Of a DNA stretch of 64,000 nucleotides, positions 26,682-35,897 are shown piece by piece (within the stretch, counting starts at the first letter, position 1; each line of letters starts with the position of its first letter). The notes under the pieces are model-generated. The model made no database searches, was not told the origin of the DNA, and worked only from the letters and a program-made list of their open reading frames with translations. A program made the position numbers and the translations under genes. Where the stretch lies: the NCBI RefSeq assembly GCF_000282515.1, contig NZ_AKJD01000154.1, positions 1 through 64,000 on the forward strand. Direction: 5' to 3'. The DNA comes from Pseudomonas sp. GM80 (lineage in GTDB: Bacteria > Pseudomonadota > Gammaproteobacteria > Pseudomonadales > Pseudomonadaceae).

Positions 26682-27415
26682 GCAAAGTCACCCGTTGTCT
26701 GAGCCTGTTTCTCGTTGCGAGCCTGCCCCTTCTGGCGCAGGCCGCTCCGGTACAGTTCACCGATTACCGTGCGTTCTATCAATCGTTGGGCGACAACCTG
26801 TTTGCCGGGCCCGGCAGCGAACTTGCCATGCCCTGCTCGGAATCGCCAAGGCATTGCCTCTGGGCCAACGCCATGCGCCCGGCGTTTGAAGGTTTTGAGG
26901 ATGCACAGTGGAGCGCGCCCGACGGACTGAAGCTCGACCCGCCCAAAGGCACCCCCGTCATTGTCTTGGACGGAGATGCGCTGACAGTCGGCAAACAACG
27001 TTGGCCGCTGCGCGAGGCGGTCAACTTCGCCTCGCCGCAATGGCCCGTCGATGACCCCATCGACCCGGAAAACGTGGCTAGCGCAACGACCTGGCGTCAA
27101 GGCGCCTCAACGTGCCTGGAGTTGCATTACGTCAGCAGTGGCTACGGTAGTCGCTACCCCCAGGTGTTGCTGGTACACGGCCAGCATCTCTACGCGTTAC
27201 CGCGACTTTTCTCCTCGTGCTCGGCCATTCGCAAGGCGCCCGGCAATCAGTTCAGCTATCCGGAAAATACCTACCTGGGGGCAGAGTTGGAAAACAACCC
27301 GACCGGGCTACAAGTGGATTACCGGGTACCCAACGCGAAAAACCCGGTGGCGCAGTACCTGTTGCACTTCCCGAATCAGGGTGATCCCTTCGTATTTGAG
27401 GCGCAGCGCCAATAG
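26678..27415 (+). CDS. Putative periplasmic immunity protein
   Basis: 245 residues with a clear signal peptide (MSKVTRCLSLFLVASLPLLA, cleavage after AQA). Mature protein has several cysteines (MPCSESPRHC, STCLELHY, FSSCSAIRK), suited to disulfides in the periplasm. The ATGA overlap with the upstream hydrolase gene and export to the periplasm fit neutralisation of a cell-wall-targeting effector. I know no named family for it; the role comes from context. Confidence 0.72.
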   Translation: MSKVTRCLSLFLVASLPLLAQAAPVQFTDYRAFYQSLGDNLFAGPGSELAMPCSESPRHCLWANAMRPAFEGFEDAQWSAPDGLKLDPPKGTPVIVLDGDALTVGKQRWPLREAVNFASPQWPVDDPIDPENVASATTWRQGASTCLELHYVSSGYGSRYPQVLLVHGQHLYALPRLFSSCSAIRKAPGNQFSYPENTYLGAELENNPTGLQVDYRVPNAKNPVAQYLLHFPNQGDPFVFEAQRQ

Positions 27416-27491
27416 GCGCCAGCGGACACATCCGTCATGACCGTGCCCGCACGCGTCGAGACCAACGGAATTTTCAAGGAGGAAATGGGCG

Positions 27492-29636
27492 ATGACTGAT
27501 CCTACCCAGCCGAAAAAGATCGCTTCCAGCCAATCGATCACCATGCCCAGCGGTGGCGACATCCACCTGATTCCGCCGCCACCGAAGCCCTGTGTGACGA
27601 TCCTCGTGCACGGCGTCAACGACCTCGCGGGTTGCTACGCGCGTATTGAGCAGGGCCTGTGCGAGGGGCTGAACGAACGCCTCGATATGCCGCGCACCTT
27701 CCCCAACGGCGCGAACAACCCGGGTTACCTGTTGCCGGCCAGCTACACCGCGCCCGCCGATGATGGCGGCAAGGCCAATAACCCCGATGCCGTGTACTTC
27801 CGCCGCAAGGCCGGCGCCTCCAGCAACGGCAGCCAGCCGCGCAGTGTGGTGGTGCCGTTCTATTGGGGGTTTCGCGAGGAAGAAGCTTTCATTCAGAAAA
27901 CCGAAGCGCACGGTCAGTGGCTGGACCGTGACGGCAACCGCCTGGACAAGGCCGGCACCAAGGAAGGCGGCCAGTTCGCCAACGCCACCACCAACCTGCC
28001 GGACATGTGGGGCAAGGGTTTCAACGGCATGCTGCTCGGCTTCATCTCGCTCGACAAAATCGGCGGCAAGCTGACTCACCCGCTGTTTTCAGCCGCCGGT
28101 CGGCGTTACATGGTGCTGGCCGCCATGCGCCTGGCGATGTTGATCAAGATCATTCACAAACGTCATCCAAACGATACGATCAACGTGGTTGGCCACAGTC
28201 AGGGCACGCTGCTGACACTGTTGGCCCACGCGTTCCTCAAGGAGGACAACGCCAAACCGGCAGACGGCGTAGTCATGTTCAACTCGCCCTACAGCCTGTT
28301 CCAGCCGAACATGGACAAGGTCCAGAAGTGGGGTGGGCAACAGACGACCGGAGCGCGCATCGCCACGCTCAACGGCATCTTGCAATTCATCGCCGGCAGC
28401 CCTAATCCGGTGCCGGCGCTGTCGGGCGTCGCCCTGAAAAACAAGCAGGGCTACGGAGCGATTGGCGGGCCTGGCTGGACAGGCACGGCCGCATGTCAAA
28501 CCACGATCCGCGGAGAAAAGATCACCTTCAACGAGCGCGACAATCGCGGCAGCACCTTTCTCTATTTCACCCCTCAGGATCAGACAGTTGGCCTCAAGAA
28601 CGTCCAGGGCATCGGTTGGCAGGGGATCGGCGAAGAGGTCGACGGCCAGCCAGCGCGCAAGATTCTTCCGCAACGTTTCCACCAACGGGTCTTTACCGTA
28701 CGCAAACGTAACGGCGAGAAAGAACTCGTCGGCAAACACGTTCCTCCATACGTCTACCTGTTGCGTCAGGACAGCGAGCAACCCTGGGAAGACACCGGCC
28801 TGGGCTTCATGGACCGGATCCCCAATGGCAGCCTCGACAAGGGCGCCAGCGTAATCTTGACCGCGCCTCCATTGCCGGTGCCAGGCGACGTGAACTTTGC
28901 CAACGATGGTGTCGTTACCGCCCCCGGGGAAGACTCCAAAAGCGGGGTGTACCAGGTCAAGGACAAACTCGATCCCGTCGATGCCGCGATCGGCGTGGCC
29001 AATGGCGGCTGGGAGCCGGACAACCCACGTTACGCCGAAGCGGAGACCATGGAAGAAGCCCAGGCCTTCAAATACGGGCAAGACATCAAGAGCGTCGAAA
29101 AGGCCCGTAACGAGGGCAAGGAAGCCTCGGACTGCGCCCATGTGTTTGCCGCTCGGGCTCAAGGCAACGGCAAGGTTCTCGTCACGCGTGGGGAAACGCC
29201 TTATCAGGCACGTATCCGCCTGCAAGGCGAGGAATACTCGCTGGCGATGTCTTTCCACTCTTCCATCCCCAACAACCCTGAACACAGCCGCCAGGTGCTG
29301 GCCTATGACGTGGCGATCGGGGCCGGCGAATGCGTGGATGAAGCGTCGTTCTATGCGTATCTGTGTCGAGTGGCGGATTGGCGGCTGGACTGGGCCAAGA
29401 CCGATGGCGGCGCCAACGCGCAATTTCAGGCAGAGAATGAAGATCCGGACGACTCCGTGGATCAGCACTATCAGGAGGAGGACGGTAAGAACCGCGAGTT
29501 GATTGACGCTACCGTGGCGTATCGCAAGACCGGCGCGTTACCCGCCATCAGCGACAACATGCCGAGCCTGGTGGCGACCCAGACCCGGACCGAACTCAGA
29601 AATGGCGAACCCGTGCGTTTTGGTGGAGCCCCTTGA
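27492..29636 (+). CDS. Type VI lipase effector, Tle3-type
   Basis: 714 residues, no signal peptide. ILVHGVND near residue 37 begins the alpha/beta hydrolase fold, and NVVGHSQGTL carries the nucleophile Ser236. The C-terminal third (SFHSSIPNNPEHSRQVLAYD, then VAIGAGE) matches the former DUF3274, now the Tle3 C-terminal domain. Tle3 (PA0260) of P. aeruginosa is a phospholipase delivered by VgrG2b. AAGGAGG ribosome-binding site. The stop overlaps the next start (TGATG), as in effector-immunity pairs. Assigned Tle3 rather than Tle4 on domain content and the DUF2875 partner. Confidence 0.88.
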   Translation: MTDPTQPKKIASSQSITMPSGGDIHLIPPPPKPCVTILVHGVNDLAGCYARIEQGLCEGLNERLDMPRTFPNGANNPGYLLPASYTAPADDGGKANNPDAVYFRRKAGASSNGSQPRSVVVPFYWGFREEEAFIQKTEAHGQWLDRDGNRLDKAGTKEGGQFANATTNLPDMWGKGFNGMLLGFISLDKIGGKLTHPLFSAAGRRYMVLAAMRLAMLIKIIHKRHPNDTINVVGHSQGTLLTLLAHAFLKEDNAKPADGVVMFNSPYSLFQPNMDKVQKWGGQQTTGARIATLNGILQFIAGSPNPVPALSGVALKNKQGYGAIGGPGWTGTAACQTTIRGEKITFNERDNRGSTFLYFTPQDQTVGLKNVQGIGWQGIGEEVDGQPARKILPQRFHQRVFTVRKRNGEKELVGKHVPPYVYLLRQDSEQPWEDTGLGFMDRIPNGSLDKGASVILTAPPLPVPGDVNFANDGVVTAPGEDSKSGVYQVKDKLDPVDAAIGVANGGWEPDNPRYAEAETMEEAQAFKYGQDIKSVEKARNEGKEASDCAHVFAARAQGNGKVLVTRGETPYQARIRLQGEEYSLAMSFHSSIPNNPEHSRQVLAYDVAIGAGECVDEASFYAYLCRVADWRLDWAKTDGGANAQFQAENEDPDDSVDQHYQEEDGKNRELIDATVAYRKTGALPAISDNMPSLVATQTRTELRNGEPVRFGGAP

Positions 29637-31216
29637 TGCGCTTTGATATTGCTCGTTTGTTTTGCACCGGCCTGCTCCTGACCAGCCCTCTGGTCCACGC
29701 GGCTGCACATCCATCGACGGCCAGCCGTTGCTTTGCCAGCGCGGCCTCACCCGTGACTGCCTATACCTCGGCCAAGGAGGCCGCCACCATGCCTGTTGAT
29801 GCCCGTTACCGCGCCCCTGCCACCTCGCCGCGTCTGGACACGCTGGATGTGCTCGCCATTGGCCTGAGCCTCGACGTGTTCCGTCAGGGCCAGGCCTGGA
29901 AAGCCTTGCAGGAACAGAATGCGAAACAGACTGAAGCCCTCCACGTCGGCAGCATTCTGCCCACGGACCCGAAACAGTATCCGGTGGATGGCGACGCCAA
30001 AGACCTCGCCTATGACAAGCGCAAGGCTGATGCGCTGGAACTGGGCTTGCGCGACTTCGTCGAGAAGTGGCCGATCCCGACCCTCACGGTCGTGCGTGGC
30101 TGGAATCCCGACACACCGAACCTGCGTTACGCCCCGCAAAGAACCCGGGAAATGCTCTCGGGCATGGTCAACAGTTACCGCACGGAAGCGGGCCTGCACT
30201 GGCATCGCGTGCGCAATCTGCAAGATGGCGTGGTCTGCAGCGACACCCCGGAAGGTCTGGTGGAAAACCTCTTCAACCTGTTCGAACAGAACCCTGACCT
30301 CCCCGCTGTGCTGGTCTACAACGTCGAAGGCTTCAGCATGTCGTTCGCGCTGTCGGCGAAAAAGGCGCCGCTGATTGGCGGGCCCGGCCCACGCAAGCCG
30401 GGCGAACTCACCGACGCCATGGTCGCCATGGTGGTCGGGCGTCCCGAACGCGTCGAATGGCTGCGTTACTACGCGCAATTTGCCAAGGTCAACGAGAACA
30501 AAATCGACCCGGAATTCACCGGTTGGGGCGCGAGCAAACCCGCCGTGGAGTTCCAGCCATCGACGTTCATTCCGCAACCCTGGACCCAGCGTGCGTTCGA
30601 GCAATGGGATGCGCAGCCGGTGCTGGCCAAGCTGCATCGGCCGGTCACCGTGGCGCTGCTGCGGCCAGACAATGGCGAACGCCTCAAGCGTGACGCGCTG
30701 ACCGCCAAACTCGCCGCTGGCTGGAAAGACGCCACCGACGGGCTCGTGCAGAAACCGGCGCGGGTGTTCTTTGACGGCGGCGCGAACACCACGCCGCTGG
30801 CGGAGTTGCTGCCGGCGCTCACTGCCGCCCACAGCCCGCTGGATCTGCTCGATTCGCGCGAGAGCTACGACCTCAATCAGCGCTTGGGCGATACCGGCTC
30901 GGCTTCGCCGTTCGTTGGTCTCACCCTCGCGACGATGGCCAGTTACCTCAACGCCGACACCAGTGTGGTCATGCCGATGCGGCGCCCGGAGCAGGCGACG
31001 ATCATTGCCGTGACCTCGCCGACGCCCGGCAAAAAGCCAACGGGCAATGATCATTTCGGCGTCAACCTGATGCCGCAGACTGCGAGCACCGAGGAACCGT
31101 CAGCCGTGCCTACCGCGCATTCGGCGCCGAAAATGCCGGGCATCGAGCAGGATCACACGCTGGAAGAATTCCTCGCCGACCAGAAACCGAAAACCAACTG
31201 GATGGACGATCTCTAA
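29636..31216 (+). CDS. DUF2875 family protein, putative Tle3 immunity
   Basis: 526 residues from ATG 29636, overlapping the Tle3 stop. Signal peptide FDIARLFCTGLLLTSPLVHA. DUF2875 body (LDVLAIGLSLDVFRQGQAW and LPAVLVYNVEGFSMSFALSA). Members such as PA0261 neighbour tle3 genes and are taken as periplasmic immunity proteins. It lacks long membrane segments after the signal, so the mature protein should be periplasmic. The acidic tail LEEFLADQKPKTNWMDDL is unusual for an immunity protein. Confidence 0.82.
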   Translation: MRFDIARLFCTGLLLTSPLVHAAAHPSTASRCFASAASPVTAYTSAKEAATMPVDARYRAPATSPRLDTLDVLAIGLSLDVFRQGQAWKALQEQNAKQTEALHVGSILPTDPKQYPVDGDAKDLAYDKRKADALELGLRDFVEKWPIPTLTVVRGWNPDTPNLRYAPQRTREMLSGMVNSYRTEAGLHWHRVRNLQDGVVCSDTPEGLVENLFNLFEQNPDLPAVLVYNVEGFSMSFALSAKKAPLIGGPGPRKPGELTDAMVAMVVGRPERVEWLRYYAQFAKVNENKIDPEFTGWGASKPAVEFQPSTFIPQPWTQRAFEQWDAQPVLAKLHRPVTVALLRPDNGERLKRDALTAKLAAGWKDATDGLVQKPARVFFDGGANTTPLAELLPALTAAHSPLDLLDSRESYDLNQRLGDTGSASPFVGLTLATMASYLNADTSVVMPMRRPEQATIIAVTSPTPGKKPTGNDHFGVNLMPQTASTEEPSAVPTAHSAPKMPGIEQDHTLEEFLADQKPKTNWMDDL

Positions 31217-31229
31217 GAGGCCTGCTGCC

Positions 31230-31490
31230 ATGGACATCATTCGGCTCGGCGACTCCACCAGTCACGGTGGCACCGTCCTTGAAGCTTTCAGCCAGACAGA
31301 CCTGAACGGCAAACCCATGTCCGGCGTTGGCCACAAGGTAGTCTGCCCGCTGTGCAAAGGGGTGTTCCCGATCACGCAGGGCAGTGCCCTGCTGGATGTC
31401 GGCGGCATTGCAGTCGCGCTGCACGGGATGAAAACCGCGTGCGGCGCCAGCCTGATCGCGAGCAACCCCAAGGGTGAGGCTGAAAGCTGA
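31230..31490 (+). CDS. PAAR domain protein (T6SS spike tip)
   Basis: 86 residues, a bare PAAR domain: RLGDSTSHGGTVLEA, two CPLC-type cysteines, and GSALLDVGGIAVALHGMKTA. PAAR proteins sharpen the VgrG spike through a zinc site and help load effectors. GAGG ribosome-binding site. Last gene of the hcp-vgrG-effector cassette. Confidence 0.94.
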   Translation: MDIIRLGDSTSHGGTVLEAFSQTDLNGKPMSGVGHKVVCPLCKGVFPITQGSALLDVGGIAVALHGMKTACGASLIASNPKGEAES

Positions 31491-31523
31491 ACCCAAGCGG
31501 TGCCGCGCGGAAACAAGGCTGGA

Positions 31524-32984
31524 TCAGCGGTGTTTGTTCATGCCCGACCAGAGCAGCGAGGGCAGCGTCCGTGAGTCCAGCAACGCTTCATCCGTCGTCA
31601 CCAATCGTGGAAGCACGTGCCAGGGATGGTTGGCACTGCGGTGATGATGCAGGTGCAGATTGATGTGATAAGGCCAGATGAAAAACCGCCCTGCGTGCCC
31701 GACTTTCCAGGCATACGTCCATTCCCGCCAACCGGGGGTCACGTCCGGCCCGCCGCTGTGCTCGGCGATGCTGCGAATTTTCTGCAACAGGGTGCCCAGG
31801 GTGGCCAGTGGCACAAACCAGAAAAAAACAATCAGCAGGATCGTCTGCGCCGACGTCTGCCAGGCAATCAACGATAAAAGGCCCAGCCAGATCACACTGG
31901 CCGCAAAGGCCGGGCCGGTCATCTTCGGTGAGGCTCCGCCCGCTGCCTTGTAGGCGCGCAGATTGCGCAGCGTGTTGATCAGCAACAGATCGCCGAGTAT
32001 TTGTCGCAGCAACAATTTGCCGCTCAGCGGACGGAAATCCCAAGGCTGGCGGTGATACAGAAAGCGGCGCTCCGGGTCGTTGGCAGTACCGGTCTGTTGA
32101 TGATGTTCGAGGTGCAGGGGCCGATAGAATTCCACCGGGACGAGACCCGGCACACCGATCGCCAGGTTGATCAGAAAGTCGTTGAGCCGGCGATGACGGG
32201 TCAAGTGATAGTGCGTCGCGTCGTGGTACAGGATGAACAGCGCATGTTGGCGCGTGGCAATCACCACGAAGGCCACGCCATACAAACGCCAGTCGTCCAC
32301 GTACAGGGCGATGCGCAACGTCACGATGATGCACAGCCATTCCAGCAGGATCGCGGCCATGCTGCGCAGATCCACTTTCAGGCGCTTGAGCATGACGGTC
32401 ATCAAGCCCGCCACGCCACCGATCGCGGCGCCATACACCACGTCGAGCAGCACGTGCTGACCCGTGGTCAACACGGTAATCCCCAGCATCACGCTCCACA
32501 GACTGAAGAGCCAGGCCGCACGGACGCGCAGGTAAGCAAGGACAACGCTGATCGCTACCGGCAAGGCCACGTGCCCACTGGGCGAGGCGGCCAACGGTGA
32601 GTCGAGTTGGTAGAACCACGTCAGCCACTGCGACGAGCTCTCCGGGCGCTCGATCATGGAGGGCCAGAACAAATGGCTCAGCAGGCAGGTGCCGGACGCC
32701 ACGGCCGCGGCAAAAAAGGCTGGCAGCAACCATTCGCGGCGCCGCCCCAGCAGCACCAGCGCCGGCATGATCAGCACATAGCTCAGGTACAACGGCAAGG
32801 TGAAAGGCAGTCGAGCAATGTGCGCGTCAAAACCTGTCGGTTCAATCACTCGCACCGCGCCCATCGGGTAGTGCGTGACGAGAAAATACAGCGCGCCCGT
32901 CACCACGGTGTAGACCGCTAGCCAGAGGAACGGGCGTGTCACGATCGAGGTATCAAATTGATGACTGGCAAACATGGATGACAT
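31524..32984 (-). CDS. Fusion of PAP2 phosphatase-like and fatty acid desaturase domains
   Basis: 486 residues from ATG 32984 (MSSMFASHQF). Residues 1-200 form a six-helix PAP2 membrane domain with SPSGH (134-138) and GQHVLLD (175-181), the second and third phosphatase motifs. The first motif (KxxxxxxRP) is not evident, so activity is uncertain. Residues 215-486 are a membrane diiron desaturase/hydroxylase with HDATH (254-258), HLEHH (291-295) and HINLHLHHH (440-448). The fusion suggests a membrane lipid phosphate and fatty chain as linked substrates. Divergent from the GNAT-like pair. I know no characterised protein of this architecture. Confidence 0.88.
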   Translation of the reverse strand: MSSMFASHQFDTSIVTRPFLWLAVYTVVTGALYFLVTHYPMGAVRVIEPTGFDAHIARLPFTLPLYLSYVLIMPALVLLGRRREWLLPAFFAAAVASGTCLLSHLFWPSMIERPESSSQWLTWFYQLDSPLAASPSGHVALPVAISVVLAYLRVRAAWLFSLWSVMLGITVLTTGQHVLLDVVYGAAIGGVAGLMTVMLKRLKVDLRSMAAILLEWLCIIVTLRIALYVDDWRLYGVAFVVIATRQHALFILYHDATHYHLTRHRRLNDFLINLAIGVPGLVPVEFYRPLHLEHHQQTGTANDPERRFLYHRQPWDFRPLSGKLLLRQILGDLLLINTLRNLRAYKAAGGASPKMTGPAFAASVIWLGLLSLIAWQTSAQTILLIVFFWFVPLATLGTLLQKIRSIAEHSGGPDVTPGWREWTYAWKVGHAGRFFIWPYHINLHLHHHRSANHPWHVLPRLVTTDEALLDSRTLPSLLWSGMNKHR

Positions 32985-33169
32985 GAATAAGGCGCCTGAT
33001 GGGTCAGAACACGTGCAACGTTTCCATACCGCCAAGAGCGGCGGCTTCTGCTCGGTTATGCCAGATTTTCAGCGTCAGTAAATGACGGCGACGAAAGGAA
33101 GTCTACGTTGCATTGACCCTTTCAACTCGCCAAACTCCAAACATCTTGCTTGCGATGCCGAGGGTCTCC

Positions 33170-33889
33170 ATGCGTTTGAGCGCAACGTCCGTTGAATGCT
33201 CCGATCTGCATCCACATGAAATCAACCGGATGTTCGAGATTTATTCGGCGTCCTACTGCGACACCTCTCGCCCGCAGTTCGAACAGGATTTGCAGGACAA
33301 GACCCACTGCATCGTGTTGCGTTGCGCGGATCAGACCATCGTCGGTTTCACCACCCTCAAACGCTATGAGCGCACGTGGTGCGGGCGCCCGATCAGGGTG
33401 ATTTTTTCCGGCGACACCATCATTGACCGCGAACACTGGGGCAGCCAGCAACTGGCCTTCGCGTGGATGCGCCTGGCCGGCGAGATCTGGCTGGAGCAAC
33501 CTGACATTCCCCTGTACTGGTTTCTGATCTGCAAGGGCCACCGCACCTATCGCTATCTGGCCGCCATGGCACTGAACTACGCGCCCCGCGCTGGCGCCGT
33601 GACGGACTCTGCGGTTCAGGCACTGGCCGATTATCTGGCAGTGGATCGTTTCGGCGAGGCCTATGACCCGGCAACAGGCGTGCTGTCTTTCAAAGTGCCG
33701 CAAGGTCGGCTGACGACCGAGTTGGCACACGTCCCGGCGCCGCACTTGCGTCTGGATAACGTCGCGTATTTTCTGCAGAAAAATCCTCATTACGCGTCGG
33801 GCGATGAACTGGTCTGCCTGTGTGAATTGCACCCCGATAACCTGCGGCCCATGGCGCAGCGTCTGTTCGCCGCCGCACAACCATGCTGA
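33170..33889 (+). CDS. GNAT-like acyltransferase, cluster gene
   Basis: 239 residues from ATG 33170 (MRLSATSVECSDLHPHEINR), chosen for GAGGG upstream; ATG 33155 and TTG 33113 are alternatives. The core (IVLRCADQTIVGFTTLKRYE and IRVIFSGDTIIDREHWGSQQ) follows GNAT order without a strong acetyl-CoA P-loop, closer to N-acyl transferases that use longer acyl donors. The end overlaps the next gene by 7 bases. Substrate unknown; the lipid-enzyme neighbours suggest acylation or aminoacylation of a lipid. Confidence 0.75.
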   Translation: MRLSATSVECSDLHPHEINRMFEIYSASYCDTSRPQFEQDLQDKTHCIVLRCADQTIVGFTTLKRYERTWCGRPIRVIFSGDTIIDREHWGSQQLAFAWMRLAGEIWLEQPDIPLYWFLICKGHRTYRYLAAMALNYAPRAGAVTDSAVQALADYLAVDRFGEAYDPATGVLSFKVPQGRLTTELAHVPAPHLRLDNVAYFLQKNPHYASGDELVCLCELHPDNLRPMAQRLFAAAQPC

Positions 33890-34998
33890 TCCGCCAGGCC
33901 TGTGCGGCGGACAACCAGCGACTGCTGGATTTTCAGGCGCAGCGGGCCATGCAGGGTGGTTTGCCAATGCGTTTCGATCGCGGGCCGGACTACTTTGCGC
34001 TGCACCGTTGTCATGCCAGCGACCATCGCACCTGGCTGGCCGAGAACGAGACCGGTGATCTGAAGGGCATCGCCAGCCTGGTGGTACGCGAGGGTTATCT
34101 TCAGGGTGACATTCAGCCCGTGGCCTATCTGGGGGATTTGCGACTGGTGCCTGATCGACGCCTGTCGCTGTCGTGGATGGCCGAGGTCAAAGTCCGTCTC
34201 GCCGCACTGACCGCTGAAACGGGGGTGCAGCATGCCTATTGCTGTGTCATCCGCGACAACCGTCTCGCCACACAATCATTGCTCGGCGGACGGCGCGCCA
34301 ATCCACTCGGGCTGGCGCACTGGCGGGGTTACAGCAACGTCGCCGTGTATGCCCAGCGTGGCTGGGCAAGCACCCCGCGAACGCCGGACCACGTGCGCAT
34401 CGTGCAAGCGCAGCCGTGTCACGCCGACGCACTCCGGGCGTTTCTCGACCGCGAGTCGGCAGCTCAGCCCTTCGGCAACGTCTTCAGCGAGGCGCAGTTT
34501 GCCAGGCGCCTGGAGACCTGGCCGGACTTCGGTCTCTCGTCATTTCTGCTGGCACTCGACGCCCGAGACAATCTGCTGGGCTGCGTCGCGCCTTGGGATG
34601 CCGGGCGGATCAAGCGCGTGGTGCTTGAGACCTTGCCGCTGCCCCACCAGGCTCTGCGCCTGGCGTTCAACACCTGTGCGCCGCTGTTGGGGCGCCCCGC
34701 CATTGCCGCGCCCGGCGAGGCGTTGCGCGACGTTTACCTGACCCACCTGCACGTCCGCCAACGCGACCCGCAGATTTTTGCGGCACTGCTGGACGCGGCG
34801 TGGATGCGCGTTCGCGGTCAGTACGCATTGATGCAACTGTGCCTGTATGACCATGACCCATTCTGGCTGGCCATGAAGCGCTATCGCGCCGTGTCCATTG
34901 CCATGGACTTGTACACCGCGCCTTGCGTAGGCAATGCCACGGCGTTGACGCCGCAGGATGCCGAGCGCATCCCGGGCTTCGAAATCTATCTGGTCTGA
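33883..34998 (+). CDS. GNAT-like protein, possibly two-domain, cluster gene
   Basis: 371 residues. IRQACAADNQRLLDFQAQRA at the start, and a second similar start at VRIVQAQPCHADALRAFLDR (about residue 168), suggest tandem GNAT-type halves. VAYLGDLRLVPDRRLSLSWM fits a beta-4/beta-5 substrate and CoA region. No membrane segments. Translationally coupled to the preceding gene. Its last 13 bases overlap the convergent hydrolase gene. Function not known beyond the fold. Confidence 0.75.
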   Translation: MLIRQACAADNQRLLDFQAQRAMQGGLPMRFDRGPDYFALHRCHASDHRTWLAENETGDLKGIASLVVREGYLQGDIQPVAYLGDLRLVPDRRLSLSWMAEVKVRLAALTAETGVQHAYCCVIRDNRLATQSLLGGRRANPLGLAHWRGYSNVAVYAQRGWASTPRTPDHVRIVQAQPCHADALRAFLDRESAAQPFGNVFSEAQFARRLETWPDFGLSSFLLALDARDNLLGCVAPWDAGRIKRVVLETLPLPHQALRLAFNTCAPLLGRPAIAAPGEALRDVYLTHLHVRQRDPQIFAALLDAAWMRVRGQYALMQLCLYDHDPFWLAMKRYRAVSIAMDLYTAPCVGNATALTPQDAERIPGFEIYLV

Positions 34999-35897
34999 GC
35001 GCAACCGTGGACGACATCCAACAGCGTCAACCAGAAACGCGTGGCGTCAAAGCCACCGCCGCCCAGCACCGGTTGACCGTGATCGAGCCGGGGCAGGCAG
35101 ATCTGCGGCATGCCCGCGATGCGTTGATGTTCGAGGTAAAACTGGCCGTCATGGGCGCAACCCGGGCGTCGCGCATTGAGGCGGGCATGATGGGTATCGA
35201 AGCGTGAACTGGGGACGGCGCTCCAACTGATCACGTGCAGGCATTGCACGTCGGCGGGCAGGTGTTCGAGCAGGTCGCTGATCTGCGGGTCGCGCAGACT
35301 GCTGATATCCCGTGCGCCAGCGGCCACCCAACGGGTTTTCGCCAGCACTCGGCGAACGCGATCGAACGGATAGTCGAGGTTCGACTGCCCTGCGCTGCAA
35401 GCCAACAGGTCATTGATGACCGTCGACGGACCTGTCGGTGGTTGCACCAGTACCACACCATCACACGCCTGGCGCAACTGTTTGTCCTGTGCCAATGCCG
35501 CGAGCGCGTCGAGCCCACCCTTGCTGTGCGCCAACACGACAAAGCGTTGCCCCTGCCTGAGTTGGGCCGTCAGCACCTGACTGATATGTCGACCCTGCGC
35601 CATGACGCCGCGAGAGGAACGCACGGGCATGCGCAAAACCGGATAGCCCAGGCGCCGCAACGTCCGCGCACAATCCTGAAAACAGCCGGGCAGCCATTCG
35701 GAAAACAGCCCGGCCACCAGCACCACCAACGTGTCCTGGGAAAGGCTGAGCATGGGCTTGTGCCAGCACGCGATAAATTGCTCCGTGCAGTCCAGCAATG
35801 CGTCGGGCGCGACGAATTCGGTAGCCGGAAAATGCCGTGGCCACTCGGCAAATCCCTCAGGTGTCCAGGCGGGGGTCATCGCCGAAGGCCCTTTCAT
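34986..35897 (-). CDS. Alpha/beta hydrolase, cluster gene
   Basis: 303 residues, no signal peptide. LVVLVAGLFSEWLPGC opens the fold and FVVLAHSKGGLDALAAL carries the nucleophile Ser in an AHSKG elbow. The late LDHGQPVLGGGG could supply the His. Related in pattern to esterase or PGAP1/lipase-like proteins. Start codon overlaps the stop of the diiron gene (ATGA), so the two are translated together. A thioesterase or acyl-ester release step in the cluster is inference only. Confidence 0.82.
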   Translation of the reverse strand: MKGPSAMTPAWTPEGFAEWPRHFPATEFVAPDALLDCTEQFIACWHKPMLSLSQDTLVVLVAGLFSEWLPGCFQDCARTLRRLGYPVLRMPVRSSRGVMAQGRHISQVLTAQLRQGQRFVVLAHSKGGLDALAALAQDKQLRQACDGVVLVQPPTGPSTVINDLLACSAGQSNLDYPFDRVRRVLAKTRWVAAGARDISSLRDPQISDLLEHLPADVQCLHVISWSAVPSSRFDTHHARLNARRPGCAHDGQFYLEHQRIAGMPQICLPRLDHGQPVLGGGGFDATRFWLTLLDVVHGCAQTR

